The notes under the pieces were generated by a model. The model was not told the origin of the DNA. It saw only the letters and a program-made list of their open reading frames with translations, and ran no database searches. From assembly GCA_958298945.1 (NCBI GenBank), contig OY282606.1, positions 91,891,696 to 91,955,695 on the forward strand: DNA of 64,000 nucleotides, read 5' to 3'. This DNA is from Atherix ibis. Taxonomy: Eukaryota; Arthropoda; Insecta; Diptera; Athericidae. Shown piece by piece: positions 32,495 through 47,400 of the stretch. How positions within the stretch are numbered: the stretch's first letter is position 1; each line of letters begins with the position of its first letter. A program made the position numbers and the translations under genes.

Positions 32495-35400
32495 GCAAGT
32501 AATTTTCCCTTTTAATGTTACAACCAACAAAAGAAAAAAGTCACCCATTACTCAATTTAATTGATCACAATTTATTTGTACATTTAAATTTTAAATAATA
32601 ATAAAAGAAAATTATTTAAATATCTTTACGGTAATTTCATATTGACCTGATTGTGTTGGTAATACGGAATTATTTATAGAAATTTCGAGTAAAACTTTTT
32701 TCGACATAATAAATTACATAATTTGATTTCTTTGTAGTTTTTATCATTTTCAGTAATTCATTCATATTATAATTTAAGTTTCCTTTTTTTTTATAAGTTT
32801 ATGTTAAAATTAAAAAGTAGAATGATACTCGTTATATTTAAGGCAATTAAGATTATTTACTTTTGTTATTTTTTAAAAAATATTTAACAACATATGTATA
32901 TTAATTGAATATTTTTTTTATACATCGTATTTATAGTAGGAATTATTTTTAATATTATTGAAGAAGAAATTTCTTCTTCAAAGTATTGTATTTTGTGTTT
33001 AGAGCCTTAATTGAAAAAAATTATAAAAATAAATATGAAAATATCCAATAATTTATTTTAAAATTTTTAAAATATTGTTTAAGGGTTTATTTAAAAAAAT
33101 CATTATAATTACTTATTTTTTATACAATAGTCTAAGATTTTTTTGAATAAAATTGTTTATAATATAAATTTTTTCACCATAACTGTATTCAAATAAATCT
33201 AAATTGTATGTAGGTAATTTTATTCAAATTATTTAATGAGTAGATTTTTATGAATGCAAATACAAGGACGTGAAGACATGTAAAGGATGCTTATTCTAGA
33301 ATAGAATAATTTTCTTTTATAATTTTAAAAAATCTCTTGGCCATCGCCATTTTTAATGTCGAGTGGGAGTCAACAGTTCTCTTGATAAAGGATTAGGATG
33401 GTAGGATAGACACGAATGGAATTTTTTATATTGGGAGATGCACAATTCACGAACAAATGGAACATTTAGATCACATTAGATAACCGTTTTTCGCACATAA
33501 AAGGGGGCATTGACAATTTTACGAAGGATTTGGGATTGTGGGGTTTGGATTGGAAGGCAAGTTCAAGTCTATATGTCCATATCATTTTCAGTACCGTGTT
33601 ATATAGTAATAATTTGCTTTTTGTTGTCAGTTTTGACCTACTATCTAGTAGTCATAGTAATTGTTTGTATCGTCCATTAAGATCATTTTATTTAGTTTTC
33701 GTGTGAGGGTTACAGGTTAACCGTTTGTCGAATTTAAGTCCAAGGAAACATACACCCGTTTTTTTGTGGAATATTACTGCCGTTTAAGGTTACATCAGGG
33801 ATCTGTTCATGGTAGAGTGTGAGAGTAACATCACTAGATTTATGTCATGTTACTCTCATACTCTTCCAGCATATGTTGCGGTAAGGATATCACTGTAACA
33901 TGGAATATCATCAGCATATGTTGCGGTAAGGATATTACTGTAACATGGAATATCATGGGTGTAAATATTATAAAGTATTAGATCTAGGATACTTCCTACA
34001 TTTAGAAAAAATGTACATTTGGTCTTTTAAAAAAAGAAAAGTGGAAATAATTTAATAAATTACCATATTTTTTTTAGATCTTTTTAAAAAGTAATATTAG
34101 AAAATGTAATTAAAAAAAATTATTCACAAATTAACAATTTCATACTTCAACTAAAATAGTAAAATTTTAATATAGTAAAAAGTAGTGATAATAATTAGCA
34201 ATAACATTTGATTAGTTTAAAAATGACTCGAATTAACGAAAATAATTCATAAGCAATATTAATTGAAACATTTTAATATAATACCATTAATTACTAGGCA
34301 ATGTTTTATATGATATTAATTCTGCAAATTAAATATTCATATAACAATTATGATTTTATATACGTGTGTGCACTTTCAATTTATCTAATAGGAAAATATA
34401 TCAAATAATTGTTATAATATTATATAAATTTCTAGTAAGAGAGAGGGAATATTACAATTAAATAAAAATCGTATATTGATCATTCAATTATTTAATTTCT
34501 CTATTTTATACACAAATTTAACATATATACGTCTTATATATGCACTCATAAAGCCGGCATTGGGATTCGACCTTGTACTTGCAACTATTGTTTAATTTCT
34601 TATTTTATATTATCGTTCAGTTAACAAACGGTTATGTTCTATGTATAAATGTTTTATAAAATGAAACACGAAAACAAAATTGCTGAAATTTCTTAACGAA
34701 TAAAACTTTATTCAACGAAGAAATGTTGAAGGAAGCTTTTTATTTCGTGGTGCTGAAGCAGAGAGAGAGAGAGAAAAAAAAGTAGGAGAAAAAGCTCCCA
34801 GTTGAAAGGCTTGGGTTTTAATCTTATCACTGTGGTCAAAATTCAGTAATTGCCTCCTATAACCCCCTTTTAGATTTTGCACTAACATTTACGTCGATTT
34901 TTATCTGTATCTGTTTCGAATGGTATTTAGTAAAACAGTAATTTAGTGGATTGGTTATAAGCATTCGATTATGTCACTGAGCCCATTGTGGTTATGAAAT
35001 AATCTCTTGATATCTCACAGACCGGACATGCTGGACCAGGTCACTGGAAACACTTGTTATCTGTCAATAAATTTATTCAAAAAGCTTTTTGTTTTAATCC
35101 AAATACATACACACATATATAGAGCTATTATTATTAATATTTTTTTTTGTAATGGCTTTTTAACAATTATTCATACAGCAATCATATTGTATGAGACTCG
35201 CACCTTTTACATTAAAAGTTTTATTACATATTTACTTATTATCAACATATTTTTTTTTAAATTGTTTATTGAAAATGAATAGTACAGAAACAAACTCTTA
35301 TAGTTAAAAACTATTGTAAGATGGTGTAAAGAAAACAAAATTATTTACAATTTCAAAGAAAATATTTATAAGTTTGAAAAAAAAGTAAACAAAATTAAGT

Positions 35401-38400
35401 TTTTTACTTTTTAAATTAACTTTCCGAGTGCAATAAACTTACGTAGGCGGTAAATTCTTTATGGTAAAATGATTTTCTTTATGATTTTATTCAAAAATGC
35501 AAATGAAAGTTTTTTTTTCCGCTCAATTAAAAAAGAGTAATATATTTTAATTTATTTTTATATTAAGTAATAAAAATTATTGCTTTTTTAAAATTTTCTT
35601 GAATTGTTAAAAAAATAAAAATTTTGTAGGACTATCCATTTTGTATTTCGGAAAGTATAGTTTTGTCATTTGACAACTGTCATATTAATATATAATATAA
35701 AATAAGATTTATTTAGTTAAAAGTCTATCAATTTTATATATCTATTTAAATGTTTGTTGAATAATACGTTAAAAATGATCAGCGATCAGGATCATTTCTC
35801 GCTCAATTTATACTCGTACATCAATAAGAAAAGTTGCTGTTAATGGGACTTTGAAAACCCATTATTAACTATGAAGAAGCCATTGTATCCGATATAAGTG
35901 ACTATTTGATGTGCATTTTAGTCTAAAGATGTTATTGGCGTGGTTTTTTTGAAAATGAAAAAGGAGAGATCATTAAAATTGTTTCTGAGCGCTATTACTG
36001 TATGAAAACCGGATCAAGTCCTGCAAGAAGTCTCGTAGTAATCATTTGAATGATGCTATATTTTATACATAATGGCAAGATTAATTTACAATAATATAAT
36101 AAAATATATATGTAGTAATATTTAAATTTAAAATGAATTTTATTTTACTTTACTTGCCGAACTGGAAAGTAAAATTTTAATTATATTAATAAATATATTT
36201 GTAATTTAATTTCTAGTATTATTTTTTACAAAATATACCATATAGAAAATTAATAAACAATTACATGCATATTTCAGAAATAATAATAAAAAATAATTCC
36301 AATATAAATATTGTATACGAAAATTAATTGTAAAAACTACTCAAATTATTATAAATACAATTAATTGTTGGCTGATGAAGGTAAAAATAATATAGATAAA
36401 GAAGTTAATTAAGGTTAGAAATTATATTCTGCTAGTAAACTGAAAGATAATACATAGTTCAATTAAATAAAATATTAGTTAGGACCTTCCATAATCCTTT
36501 ATACTTGGCCTTGTAATTATAAAAGCAATTCAAAAAAATCCAAACAAAGGTCGAATAAAATATTTCACATTACTTTAACTGATAACAGAATAACTATTTT
36601 CTTCTAATCAAAATCAATAAATTTTATCTAAAGATCCAATCATAATTTCATTATCTCAATATTACTCATAATAATATTGTCTGACCTTAACCTGCATATT
36701 TGGGTAATTTGTGACACACTTAATATGATTAAAAAAAAGGATTTTGATCTAATTATTGTAGAGTATCTAAAAGAAACCTTCATAAAAGGGCATTTATGTT
36801 ATTATTTTAATAATTATAATTATTATGATTTGGAAATTATAATTTGGACGATTCAAATAATTGATTTTGAAGGGTAAAGGATTGTTTTGATTATAATCAA
36901 AAGCAACACATCGAAAATATTTTATCTTTAGGCCTTTTCAAAGCATATACATGGTGGGCCAACTTGGACTGAGTGATTTAAAATTCATATAACAGTGCAA
37001 ACATGACAAGAAACTTAATAACCCGTTTTGAGGAGTGTGGTGCAGTATTTAATGAGCCCCAAAAAAATTTTAATCGATCTGTTCGCAACGAACAAGCTGT
37101 GGAGGCTGTAGGCGAAAGTGTCAACGATGATCCATCTCGTCAACGTGCTACTTAATTGGGCATCTCCAAAACATCGCTATGACGCATTTTGAAACTTGAT
37201 CTGAGAATGTTTCCATACAAAATTCAATTGTCTAAAGAATTATTGCCGAGCGATGCAGCACAACGGCTGGATCTTACTGGAACCATATGTCATGGTTATT
37301 CAGAACTGCCGGACGTAAATTTCTAACATGGTCCGGTTTGGGGACGCTAACTCTTATCTTCGAAAAAATATGGACCAATAACTCTATCGGCCATAATTCT
37401 TCGAGAATTTTCGATGGTCGAATAATTTGAAAAAATTCAAATTTCGCTTGGTCACCTCGTTACCTAGATTTAACGGTTCTTGATTTTTTTTGCGGTGTTT
37501 CTTGGAGGAACGGGTTTGCGTGAACAAATCACAAAATATTAGGAAACTAAAGCAGTATATTCGAATAGAAATTGCAAATTTTGAGCCAGCAACTTTCCGC
37601 AACGTAATGCAAAATGCCTTAGAAAAAGCCAACCAGATTTTAAAAAAAGCAAATAAAAACACTTAAAAATACAAAATTTATGTCAGCCAGTCCAAGTTGG
37701 TCCACCCTGTATTATTGTTTTTAATTTTCTCAATATACATATGTTTCGGGAAAATAAACGATTATCCAATTTATGTTTTGGGAAAGTCAAGCTAAATAAA
37801 ATATATTTAAAATAAAAAATTAAGAGTAGGTCTCTCCTTCTTCGTTTTAGGGAAAATGATGCCATCCAGTCACTTTTCGCTAATACAATACCTTCTTCAC
37901 AGTCATTTGTGAATTTTTATATATGACAATTTTGCTCATTAAAATGAGCCTCACTGCTGAAGCTTCGTAAGTTTCCTTTTAAAGTGCGAAACGTGATTTC
38001 GGCAGAATCACCGCAGTTTTTACAGTTTCAACGTACCCTTTAGAATGATCCATATTGTAAAATGGTACATATTAAACTAAATATTTGTTATCTTAATTGA
38101 TATATATATATATAAATATATATATTTAATTAATTGTCAAATAAAAGAGCTTTACGAAATGGATAATAACATTATACATACATGCATATACAGTGCTGGC
38201 CAAAAAGATTAGCTCACTTTGGTCTTTGCAAATATAAATGTTTATCTTTGTAAAATGATTATTTTTTTATTATTTATTTAAATAATAAAATAAAATAATT
38301 CTTATAAAATGGTAAAAGTTTTGCAAAGGTAAATTTTACTGCTTTCATAATTTTTTTTCAGTTACAAAATTTTTTTAAATTTCTTTTTTAAAAAAAATTA

Positions 38401-41400
38401 ACACATTTTTTTATGCTGTAGATTTAATCTACAGTATGAATAGTCAAGGTTTTGTTACGTAAATTTTGGAAAAATAAAATGGCAGGTATCGTCAAATAGC
38501 TTGATAATTGTTGACTCCAGATAATATTGTAGTGTGTGTATGTAAAAATTTGGTCTCCAGAGAAATATTGTCAAAGCATTTCACCCTCGGTTTTTGGCGG
38601 TATCATTTGCAGGCACTCTCCTGGCAGTCATTTGCCTTTTTTACGTCAGCCAAATAACCGTCCATCGCTTACATGGATTTTTAATTTGAACTCGTCAGAA
38701 AAGATGATAGCATCCCACACATCTGATCAGTCCAACTGATGTGCTCACAGGCCCAAGTGTTGCAAGGAAACTGGGAGTAAAAATCAAGCGATTTTTACTC
38801 CCAGTTTCCTTGCAACACTTCACAATTGCTGCAACCATTCTTTGTGCACATCCCAACCGAACAGCAATTGACCTCGTCGATAAGTTGCTCGCATAAAAGT
38901 CAAACTGGACACCTTTCTTTCATACGGAGCTTTTCCCATTTACCCTCTAATACTCGTATATTAAAAGATTTGCTAATCACCACTGTTAAATAGTAACTAA
39001 AAAAAATATGTCCCAGGTAGATACAAAGCCCAACAGATGCTACTAAAAAAACCCCACTGTGAAAATGAGTAATTTACCAATTAAGTAATAAAAACGAAAT
39101 GAGCCAAATTTTTTGGCTACCACTGCATGTTGAAGAATATTTTTTTAAATTCAACTATAAAAAAACTAAAAACTAGTTTTTGAAAATAATTCTTATTCTT
39201 AAGATATCTATGTAAAACTATAAGTTTTTATTTTCTAGATAGAATAATAAATTAATTAAAATTGTAGACGTTAATCGCGCATCACATCTGATCAAGTAAG
39301 AATTTGTTATTCAATATTATTCAGCTTTAATTAGCAATAAATTATATTTAAATAATAGAAAACGAAAACTGCTTTGATATATTATTGAAAAACTAAAATA
39401 TTATTAATTATTTTTAACATTTTTTAATAAAAAATACTGTTTGAATTGTTATAGTATAACAAGTTTTTAATTTTTTTTTAGAATTAAATATATAATATTT
39501 TTGTCAAATTTTATTTCACTTTTATTATCTTAACTATAAATAAAAATGATAAAAACAAATTTATTTAAATTATTTATATAACATATATTGTAGTATTATT
39601 CTTTATTGAAAATTCAATTATCTATTGCCTAGCTTTTTAACATCTGCTGACCTTTTTGAAAATTTTTTACTTCGACTAAGTATTTTTTTTTATGGGAAAT
39701 ATTGAATGATTTTGATAAAAATATATAATAGTATTTGAAATTCAAATTTTTTCGCTATAAAGTTAGCATAGAAATTCCATAAATTATAAAATTAATATAA
39801 GATAAAGATATTTTATAGATAAAGAAAAACGAAATATTTATTTTGATATCATTTCTACGACACAAAATATCTTTATAAATATTTAAGTATCATAAAAAAA
39901 TTAATGATACGTCAGTAAATATGTCCTTTTTATTTAATTATTTTCAACAAAAAAAAACACGTTTTTATATTAGAAGTTTTTTTTTACGAATATAATTAAA
40001 AATATAATTAATTGCCAGAAAATTATGAATTTTCTCACATGAAAATATAAATAATATTTATTAAAATTAGTAAAATATTTAAAATAGTTCGGAAATTGGT
40101 TTGTGTCGAGTCTGAATACCGATTTATTTAACTACTCAAGGAAGAGGAAGTTGTAAATTTATGTCTACATATATCTATTTTTCTTTAACCAATAATCAAA
40201 TGCAATTCATTTTATTATTTATTAAACAAAAAAAATCAACTTATATATAGGCTTAACCTTAGTCTTTTTTTTAGTTTTCAAGAAGCTAATATCTTTAATA
40301 ATAGGTTATCGAGCGTTACTTGAATGAACAATCAAAATCTTTAGTAATTTTAAACTTTTGATAATTTTTTTAAATGTTTTTCTATATTAAATGCAATGTT
40401 ATTGTAACTTTTTAGTTTATACAAAAGTTTCTATTTGGAATCTCCCACGAGAAATTGATGAATATTTTCCAATAAATGTTACTATTTTGTGATGATATTG
40501 AGCACCTTGAGTGATTGTTCAATAATGTTTCCCAGGAATTTTTACTCAGAATAAGCTTCTACGTGTATTGTATATTTATTGTCAATGAAATATTATATTT
40601 TAATAATGACTAAATTTGCATTATGATTCGTATTGAAATAAATGAAGAAAAAAATGCCTCTGACAACTTATTGTGTAGTAATATTCATTTTATAGTTTGG
40701 AAAGTATAGCTCTGTTATTCAATAGATATTAAAAATATATATTATTTGAGAACTTTTTTATTTAGAATAAAATTTGCCATTTTATATTGTAGATAGTTTA
40801 ACTATTAAATAATATGTAAAAGTTTAAAAATCTGATGATTCGGTGGTAGATGAATACGTCACTAAGCAAAGAAATACGTGCAAAAAGCATACCAGCCAGG
40901 CTTTAAAAACCTACACGTATACGTAATTTTGAGAAGACATAGTATCCATTAAAAGTGGCTGGCTGGTGTGCTTTTTGCACGTAATTCGTTGAAAATGAAA
41001 AGGCAAAGACTTTTTTGTCTGATCTTAAATATTTTAATTTGGACCATATATGGTTAAAACAGAATGCTACCACAAGCCATATAGCACGATAAATTTTACC
41101 CTAATTGCTCAAAAAGTTCACCGAAAGCGTCATTTTGAGATTTTGCGACGTGAATTGGCCTCCAAGATCGTGGGATTTGACGCCGTTGGACTTTTTTATA
41201 ACAAACATTCGTCAAATAATGACCAAATTACAGTCCGAGATATATGCAAAAGTTTTTAAAAATTAACTGAAAAGGATGGAGCTCGGCGGGCACAATTTCA
41301 ATCATGTTACATTTATGCATAGTGGCAAAATTTAGGAAATATAATAAAATTAAATTAACTGAAGAGGTCTCGGTGGGCACAATTTCAATCATGTTACATT

Positions 41401-44400
41401 TTATGCATAGTGGCAAAATTTAGGAAATATAATAAAATTAAATTTAATAAAAATTTTATTTTAAAATGTATTTTATCTTTACACATCAAAAATATCTTTC
41501 TACAGTCACCACTATCTTACAGAAGCCTGGTTCAAAAAATGCAAAGATGTGCTCTTGTTACTTTTACATTTTGGTAAGAATGGGCAACGTGGACTTTCTC
41601 TTTTTTTGTTAAAAGTTAGTCCTAGATAAGAGCCAAAGATCATTCTTTAGTGCCAAGACAATGAAGCCATTTAGCGATTTCATGTTACATGTAGCTTGGC
41701 ATTTCCAGCTCTCCTAATGAAGCTGGTCGATGGTTATTTGAAGGAAAAAGTTAGACAGTATTGAATTTTGTGGAGCAAATTGAGCTATTTAAGATGGTTA
41801 AAAAAGGGCTTTAAAACAAGAGGAAATCATGGGTAATTGCGGTATTGACCAATGCGAATTCTAAGAAGTTTTCTTACCCAGAATTGCTGAATGGTTATTG
41901 AGTAGACAGGCTGGACCAAAGGTGAAAGATTTCTTTCCACACATTGGCTTTGCGAATATGTCAAAACTGACAACAAAAAGCAAATTATTACTTTACAATA
42001 CGATACAGAAACCGATATGATCATACAGATTCGAACTCTTGGTTCCAATCGTTCGTGAACTGTGCATATCCCGTGTTAGAAAAAATTCCATTCGCATCTA
42101 TCCTATCATCCTCCTCTAATATTTGAAGAAGAAAACTGTTCACTCCCATCCTTCTATTATGCACTCATCAAAATTTCTAAAATAAATCATTCCGTACTCA
42201 TACCCATGTATCTTTTCTTAAAAAAATCTAGTCGATACAAATTGTGTGTAGTTGCAGATACAATTATTTTATTAAATATTTTTTATCTTAAATTTTCAGG
42301 GACTTTTAATTAAAGAAGGCACCGAACAATTTGATCGCTTCGTTAATGTTCCACAACCTCTTCACTTTAAAGTATATGTTTTCAATGTCACTAATCCGCA
42401 AAAAGTTCAAGAAGGTGATATACCAATAGTCAATGAAGTGGGTCCGTATATTTATAGGTGAGTATTAGTATTATTTAAATTTTAAAAAAATCTTCATTAT
42501 ATGTTAAGTTGTGATAATTTATAATAATATTTTTATAATAGACAACATCGAAGAAAATCGATTAGAGAGTTCTCGAAAAATGGAGCTACTGTTATTTATA
42601 CGCAACAACAACGGTTCGAATTTGACGCATTGGCTTCTGCTCCATTTACAGAATCAGATGAAGTTGTTGTCCTTAATATGCCAATGAATGTAAGTGAAAT
42701 CCTTTCGACAGTAACTTCTTATAAGTATTAGCTTCGAATTATTCAATATGCCCACGTTCTACAATAGATCGAACAGTTTTGTTTTAGTAAATTTTTTGTT
42801 ATTGCACTGTTTTGCAGGTATTTTTACAAGTTTTAGAACGAGACTTAAAAGAAATTATACGAAATTTTGCAACGAAATTCAGTAATACTATTGATCGCAC
42901 ACCAATAGTTCGAATATTAAAACGTATTCTGGAAAGAATTCGAGGGAAACGTAAAGTAATTTTTTTTTAATCTAAAATTACAATTCATATCAATTAATTG
43001 CGAACAAAATCAATATTATAAATTGATAGCAATTTATTTATTTAAATTATTTTCTTTCTATTTATAATTTTGGATGTTCTCTTCTTTTCTTCAATTTATA
43101 CTGTTTATTTTGTTCAGATGCATGTCTAAAATATTAGGTTGGAATATATAAAAGCCATAGTGATTTTTTTCTTTTCTAATTTACAATAAAATTCGATTGG
43201 GAAATTTTATATAACATAATTGACACTTACTCTATTAGTTGAAAATAAAAAATTTTGAATAGTCGAGAAAAAAAAATTGGAAAAAGTTTTTATTATTGTC
43301 AAATAGGAAATTGGTGTATGCAAAATAATTATAATTGTAAATATAATAAATTTCGTTATTAAATAAATCAGTTTATTATTAACTGCTTATTTAGAAAAAT
43401 ACATTTTGATTGAATAGTTAAATTAATTTAAATATTTTTCTAATTATTATTATTATTAATTTCCGGTTTTTTTTGTCAAATAAGTAAATTAACAGTTGTA
43501 TCTATTTTTCTTGTACATATTTTCCGTAGCAACTTTGAAAAGTATTTTGTACTGAAACGTAGTTTTAAAGAATCTATGTCATCTTTTGAAAGAAATTACT
43601 TGAATTCAAATTCAAATTTATAAGAAGTACAAACGAAATCCTTTGGATAAATTAGGTCATCGTTTAGTTAAATTGGAATCCTTTAAAATATATTTAACCA
43701 TAGAAAACTAGATATTTTTATATACAGAAATGCCAAATTTTGTCAAATTATCAAAATATAGAGTTATCCGATTTGTGCTTTGGAAAGTAATTATAAATAG
43801 AATATATTTAAAATTAAGATTTTGATAAAAAAAATTTTGTTATTATATTGAATTAACATTGTCATAATGCATGTCTTTTAAATAATTGCTAGGAGACTTC
43901 GTGGAGGGCTCCATCTTTTTAAAGTAATTTTCTACAACTTTTTCGCACATTTCGTGTTGTAATTCGGTCATTACTTGACTTATGTTAATTTTTAAATGCT
44001 CTGAAAATTCAAAATTATCTGCATAAATACGATTTTTTATATAATTTTATAAGACAAAGTGCAACGGCGACAAATCGCATCCACGATCTTGAAGGCCAAT
44101 TTACATCATCAAATCTCAAACTTACGCTATTGTTGGAGCTTTTTGCGCAATAAAGATAAAATTTGTCATTTTGTGTAACTTGTAGTGCCATATTGTTAAA
44201 ACCAAATACGGTCTAAATTAAAATAGCGCTCTGAATTGACTCTAACGGTCTCTCCATCGTCATTTTCAAAGAAATACGGCCCTTCAGACCAAAATGCACA
44301 CCAGACAGTCCCGTTTTGTGGATATTGGCGTATCTATTGAGCCAGAAATTCAAAATGATTAAATTGAATAACGTGGTTAGGACAAAATTACCACATAACC

Positions 44401-47400
44401 GCTATCAAATAACAGGGTAGTACTTTTAGAATTTTTAAATGGATAACTCGGTATTATAATTGAGAATTCTGAAAAGATATTAGAATTTATTGTACTAACA
44501 TGTCTCATAAATATTTTTATCTTTAATTTATATATTTTTGGGAATGATGAAAGTTTTTACAATTTGAATAGTAAAAAATCGTAAGTCAGAATAGTTTTCG
44601 AATGCTTTTTCTAAGGAATATAATATGATCGAATCAATAGGTTTTCATTATAATGTGATAGTATTTTCGGTGCAATTTTAGTTTTGTTAATAATTTCTTA
44701 TTTACTATTTAGATATATTATTTTGATTTTGTTTTGCACTTTATTTTCAAAATTTTCATATTAAAAAATTGAATTTTAGAGCAACTATGAATATTAAAGA
44801 CTTTTTGAAAGTTTGAAAAACAAAAACAAAAAAATGCTATTCTTTAGTTAAAAGCAATAAACATTTTTAAATATAGAATATTAAAAAGTACACTTTTATA
44901 TATTGTCTTGGGTTCATTTTATAATTACACATTTATGACTAGATATATGGTTTTTAATTTATAATAAATACGTTAAAAGAAAGACTTTAATTGTTTGATA
45001 CCAATAAAAGAGACCCGTTTCTTAAATTTAATTATACGTACAATAAAGTTATAAGATGAATTAAAAGATTGTCTATTTTGAGACAAATCTACTATTATAG
45101 TTTACTGAACTTCCAAGAGAAATTCGAAATTTTGAAAGAATAACAATCACATTAATAAAATTTATATTGAAGCTTATTAAACTTCACAAAAAGAAATCAC
45201 AAACAATTACAGGTAATTAGATATACATATCATTGTCAAGCCATTTAAAGATACATAGATACTCGCATACAAAAACAAGTTAATGATAATAAAATAAACA
45301 AAACTCTTATAATTATTACAAACGTATATGTGATCGCAATTCCATCAGCATCATATAAATTTATTGTAATATTTTCAAATAAATATTTTTAAAAATTTAT
45401 TTTGAGTATTTAAAAATAAACTGAATTGTAAATTTACAAAAAAGAATGTTTTGTAAAAATATTTTGTAATCGTGAACCTGTCCTATTCGAAATTTAAAAA
45501 TTGCCTTTGTTATCCAGTTTATTGCTTCAGAAAATAAAGTGAAAACCAATAAATTTTAAGTTTAGATTTTGATAAAATTTATATTTTATATTATTGCTTA
45601 AATTTAGTATAATTGTATTTTATTTCTTGCAAAATTCGATCCTTTTGACGTATTTTTTTTAATGACTTTTTCATCTATTTCGGTATATAATTCGGCCGTT
45701 GCTTGATGGATGATAGTTTTTAAAAGTCCTCTAAACTTTAAAAATGGCTACGTAAACATGAATTTTTATCAAAATTATTCAGATAGATTTGGGTATTATA
45801 CCATATTATCTTCTTTGGAGAATAATATTGGCTAAATGGTTATCTTTAGTCTTGTAGCAAATGTCTGTTTTTTTATTACATTTTTAACACACTTTCACAC
45901 ATTTTAAGGATAATTTAATGATTTCGTTTAATTTTTAAAACATATGCAACGAAATCATTTAAATTATTTATAAGTTATTAAATTGTTTCTGATTGGTTAG
46001 TAAAACCTTCTGCTTTTAAGTATCCACACACGAAGAAATTGGAAGCGATTAAATCTGGAAGCGGTAGTGCCAATTGAAATCACCAATTTTCGTTTAGAAA
46101 CCAAGGATCGAAAAAATTTCATTAAATTGCATTGGGGCCCGTTTTAATGGAGGACACGATCACATGTCGTCCAACCCCAAATAATCCGATTTATTTATGA
46201 AAAACTTCTGTAGCATGTCCGTATATCGCTCATAAGTTACCGTAACAGCTTTGACCAATGACACGTCCGACCGCACAGTCTCTCTACGAGGGTGTCAGAC
46301 TTGTTCATGAATTGACTCTGAATATCCATTTCCCCAGAAGCGGCTAAATTGTTTATTGAGAAAGCCGTATAAGCCCAAATGCCTTTCGCCAATTTTCTGT
46401 AAAAATGAGAATCTTGTCTATGGAGCTCTAAAACGCAGATGCTCAAGTTACTGTATCTGGACTCAAGCTACTGTATCATCCGATTTTTTAACGGATAAAA
46501 TGCAAATATTTATTTAAAATATTCCAAACAACGGGTTGGAAAGCTTCAGTTCTTGTGCATGATGTCTTAAGGAGGTTTCCGGACTTTAGCTAAAATTGCA
46601 CGCATTGCAGGAATATTCTCTTGAGCATCCGGTTCTAAGACGGTTTTTCTCAAAAAAACTTTATAATAACATTTTTACTGAAATGTAAATTGTTAGCGCA
46701 ATAAAAACTCAGGCCTTTTTGACAATTATTAAAAGATACTCCGGCCGGATCCAAACTCAAGGTTGCAGCGCACTAAAGTCACTTAATTAGAAAACTTCAA
46801 AATTATTCACTCTACGATAAACGTTGGAATTTGATGGCACGTATTCCCACCTAACTTTTCATCTAATTATCGAAGCGTCATCCAATTTTTCATCTAATTA
46901 TCATTTTGATGTTATAATGCTTCCTATAAATTATACCACATCTATTGTCTATAACTGTCAAATATCAACTGACAGAATGATAGCTCACCAAAAATAACCT
47001 CAAATTAATATTGTGCAGTCATCTTACAATCGATCACAAATTATTGCAGATCTAAAATATATCTAATCTAATTTTAAAACAAATCTAATCCAAACTCACT
47101 ACATTATTTTGTATTCCTTTTACTACCTGTAAACACCAAAAACATGTATTAAATTTTCTTGCTGTTTTTACACAATCACTTCATAAAAATTTAAACAAAG
47201 AATGATAATTTAAAAAAAAAAATCAAAATCATTATCATAAAAAAATTAAAAATAAAAACTTACCAAAAAGTACGAATGCCTGTTTCAGAAAGATCCGTTT
47301 CACGGACATAGCACTTTAACCCTTCACATTTAATGTAATATTAGCTAGTGGACAGGTTCACAGATATCTTATCAAAATCAGTATTCTCCTTTGAATAAAT

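Larger units (their letters stand above)
40674..41441 (+). mobile_element. Family A Tc1/mariner-type element with internal rearrangements
   Basis: The plus strand reads HIWLKQNATTSHIAR (second catalytic region, Asp changed to Asn) and DVNWPPRSWDLTPLDFF (third region), then jumps to the C-terminal tail. It contains an inverted repeat (40876-40982) and a tandem duplication (41261-41441). Confidence 0.78.
32495..42299 (+). other. Intron 1 of the CD36-like gene (9.8 kb), with repeat content
   Basis: The GC-AG intron contains family A copies (35628-36180, 37760-38075, 40674-41441), a Tc1-like and another Tc1/mariner element, and an inverted pair of an unnamed repeat (33340-33655 and 41885-42170). 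A GA run lies near 34760-34774. The rest is AT-rich DNA with no gene that I can support. Confidence 0.75.

Noticed and set aside
46020..46480. GC-richer stretch with minus ORF 46237-46446
   Set aside because: It looks repeat-derived, but no family could be named and no terminal repeats were seen.
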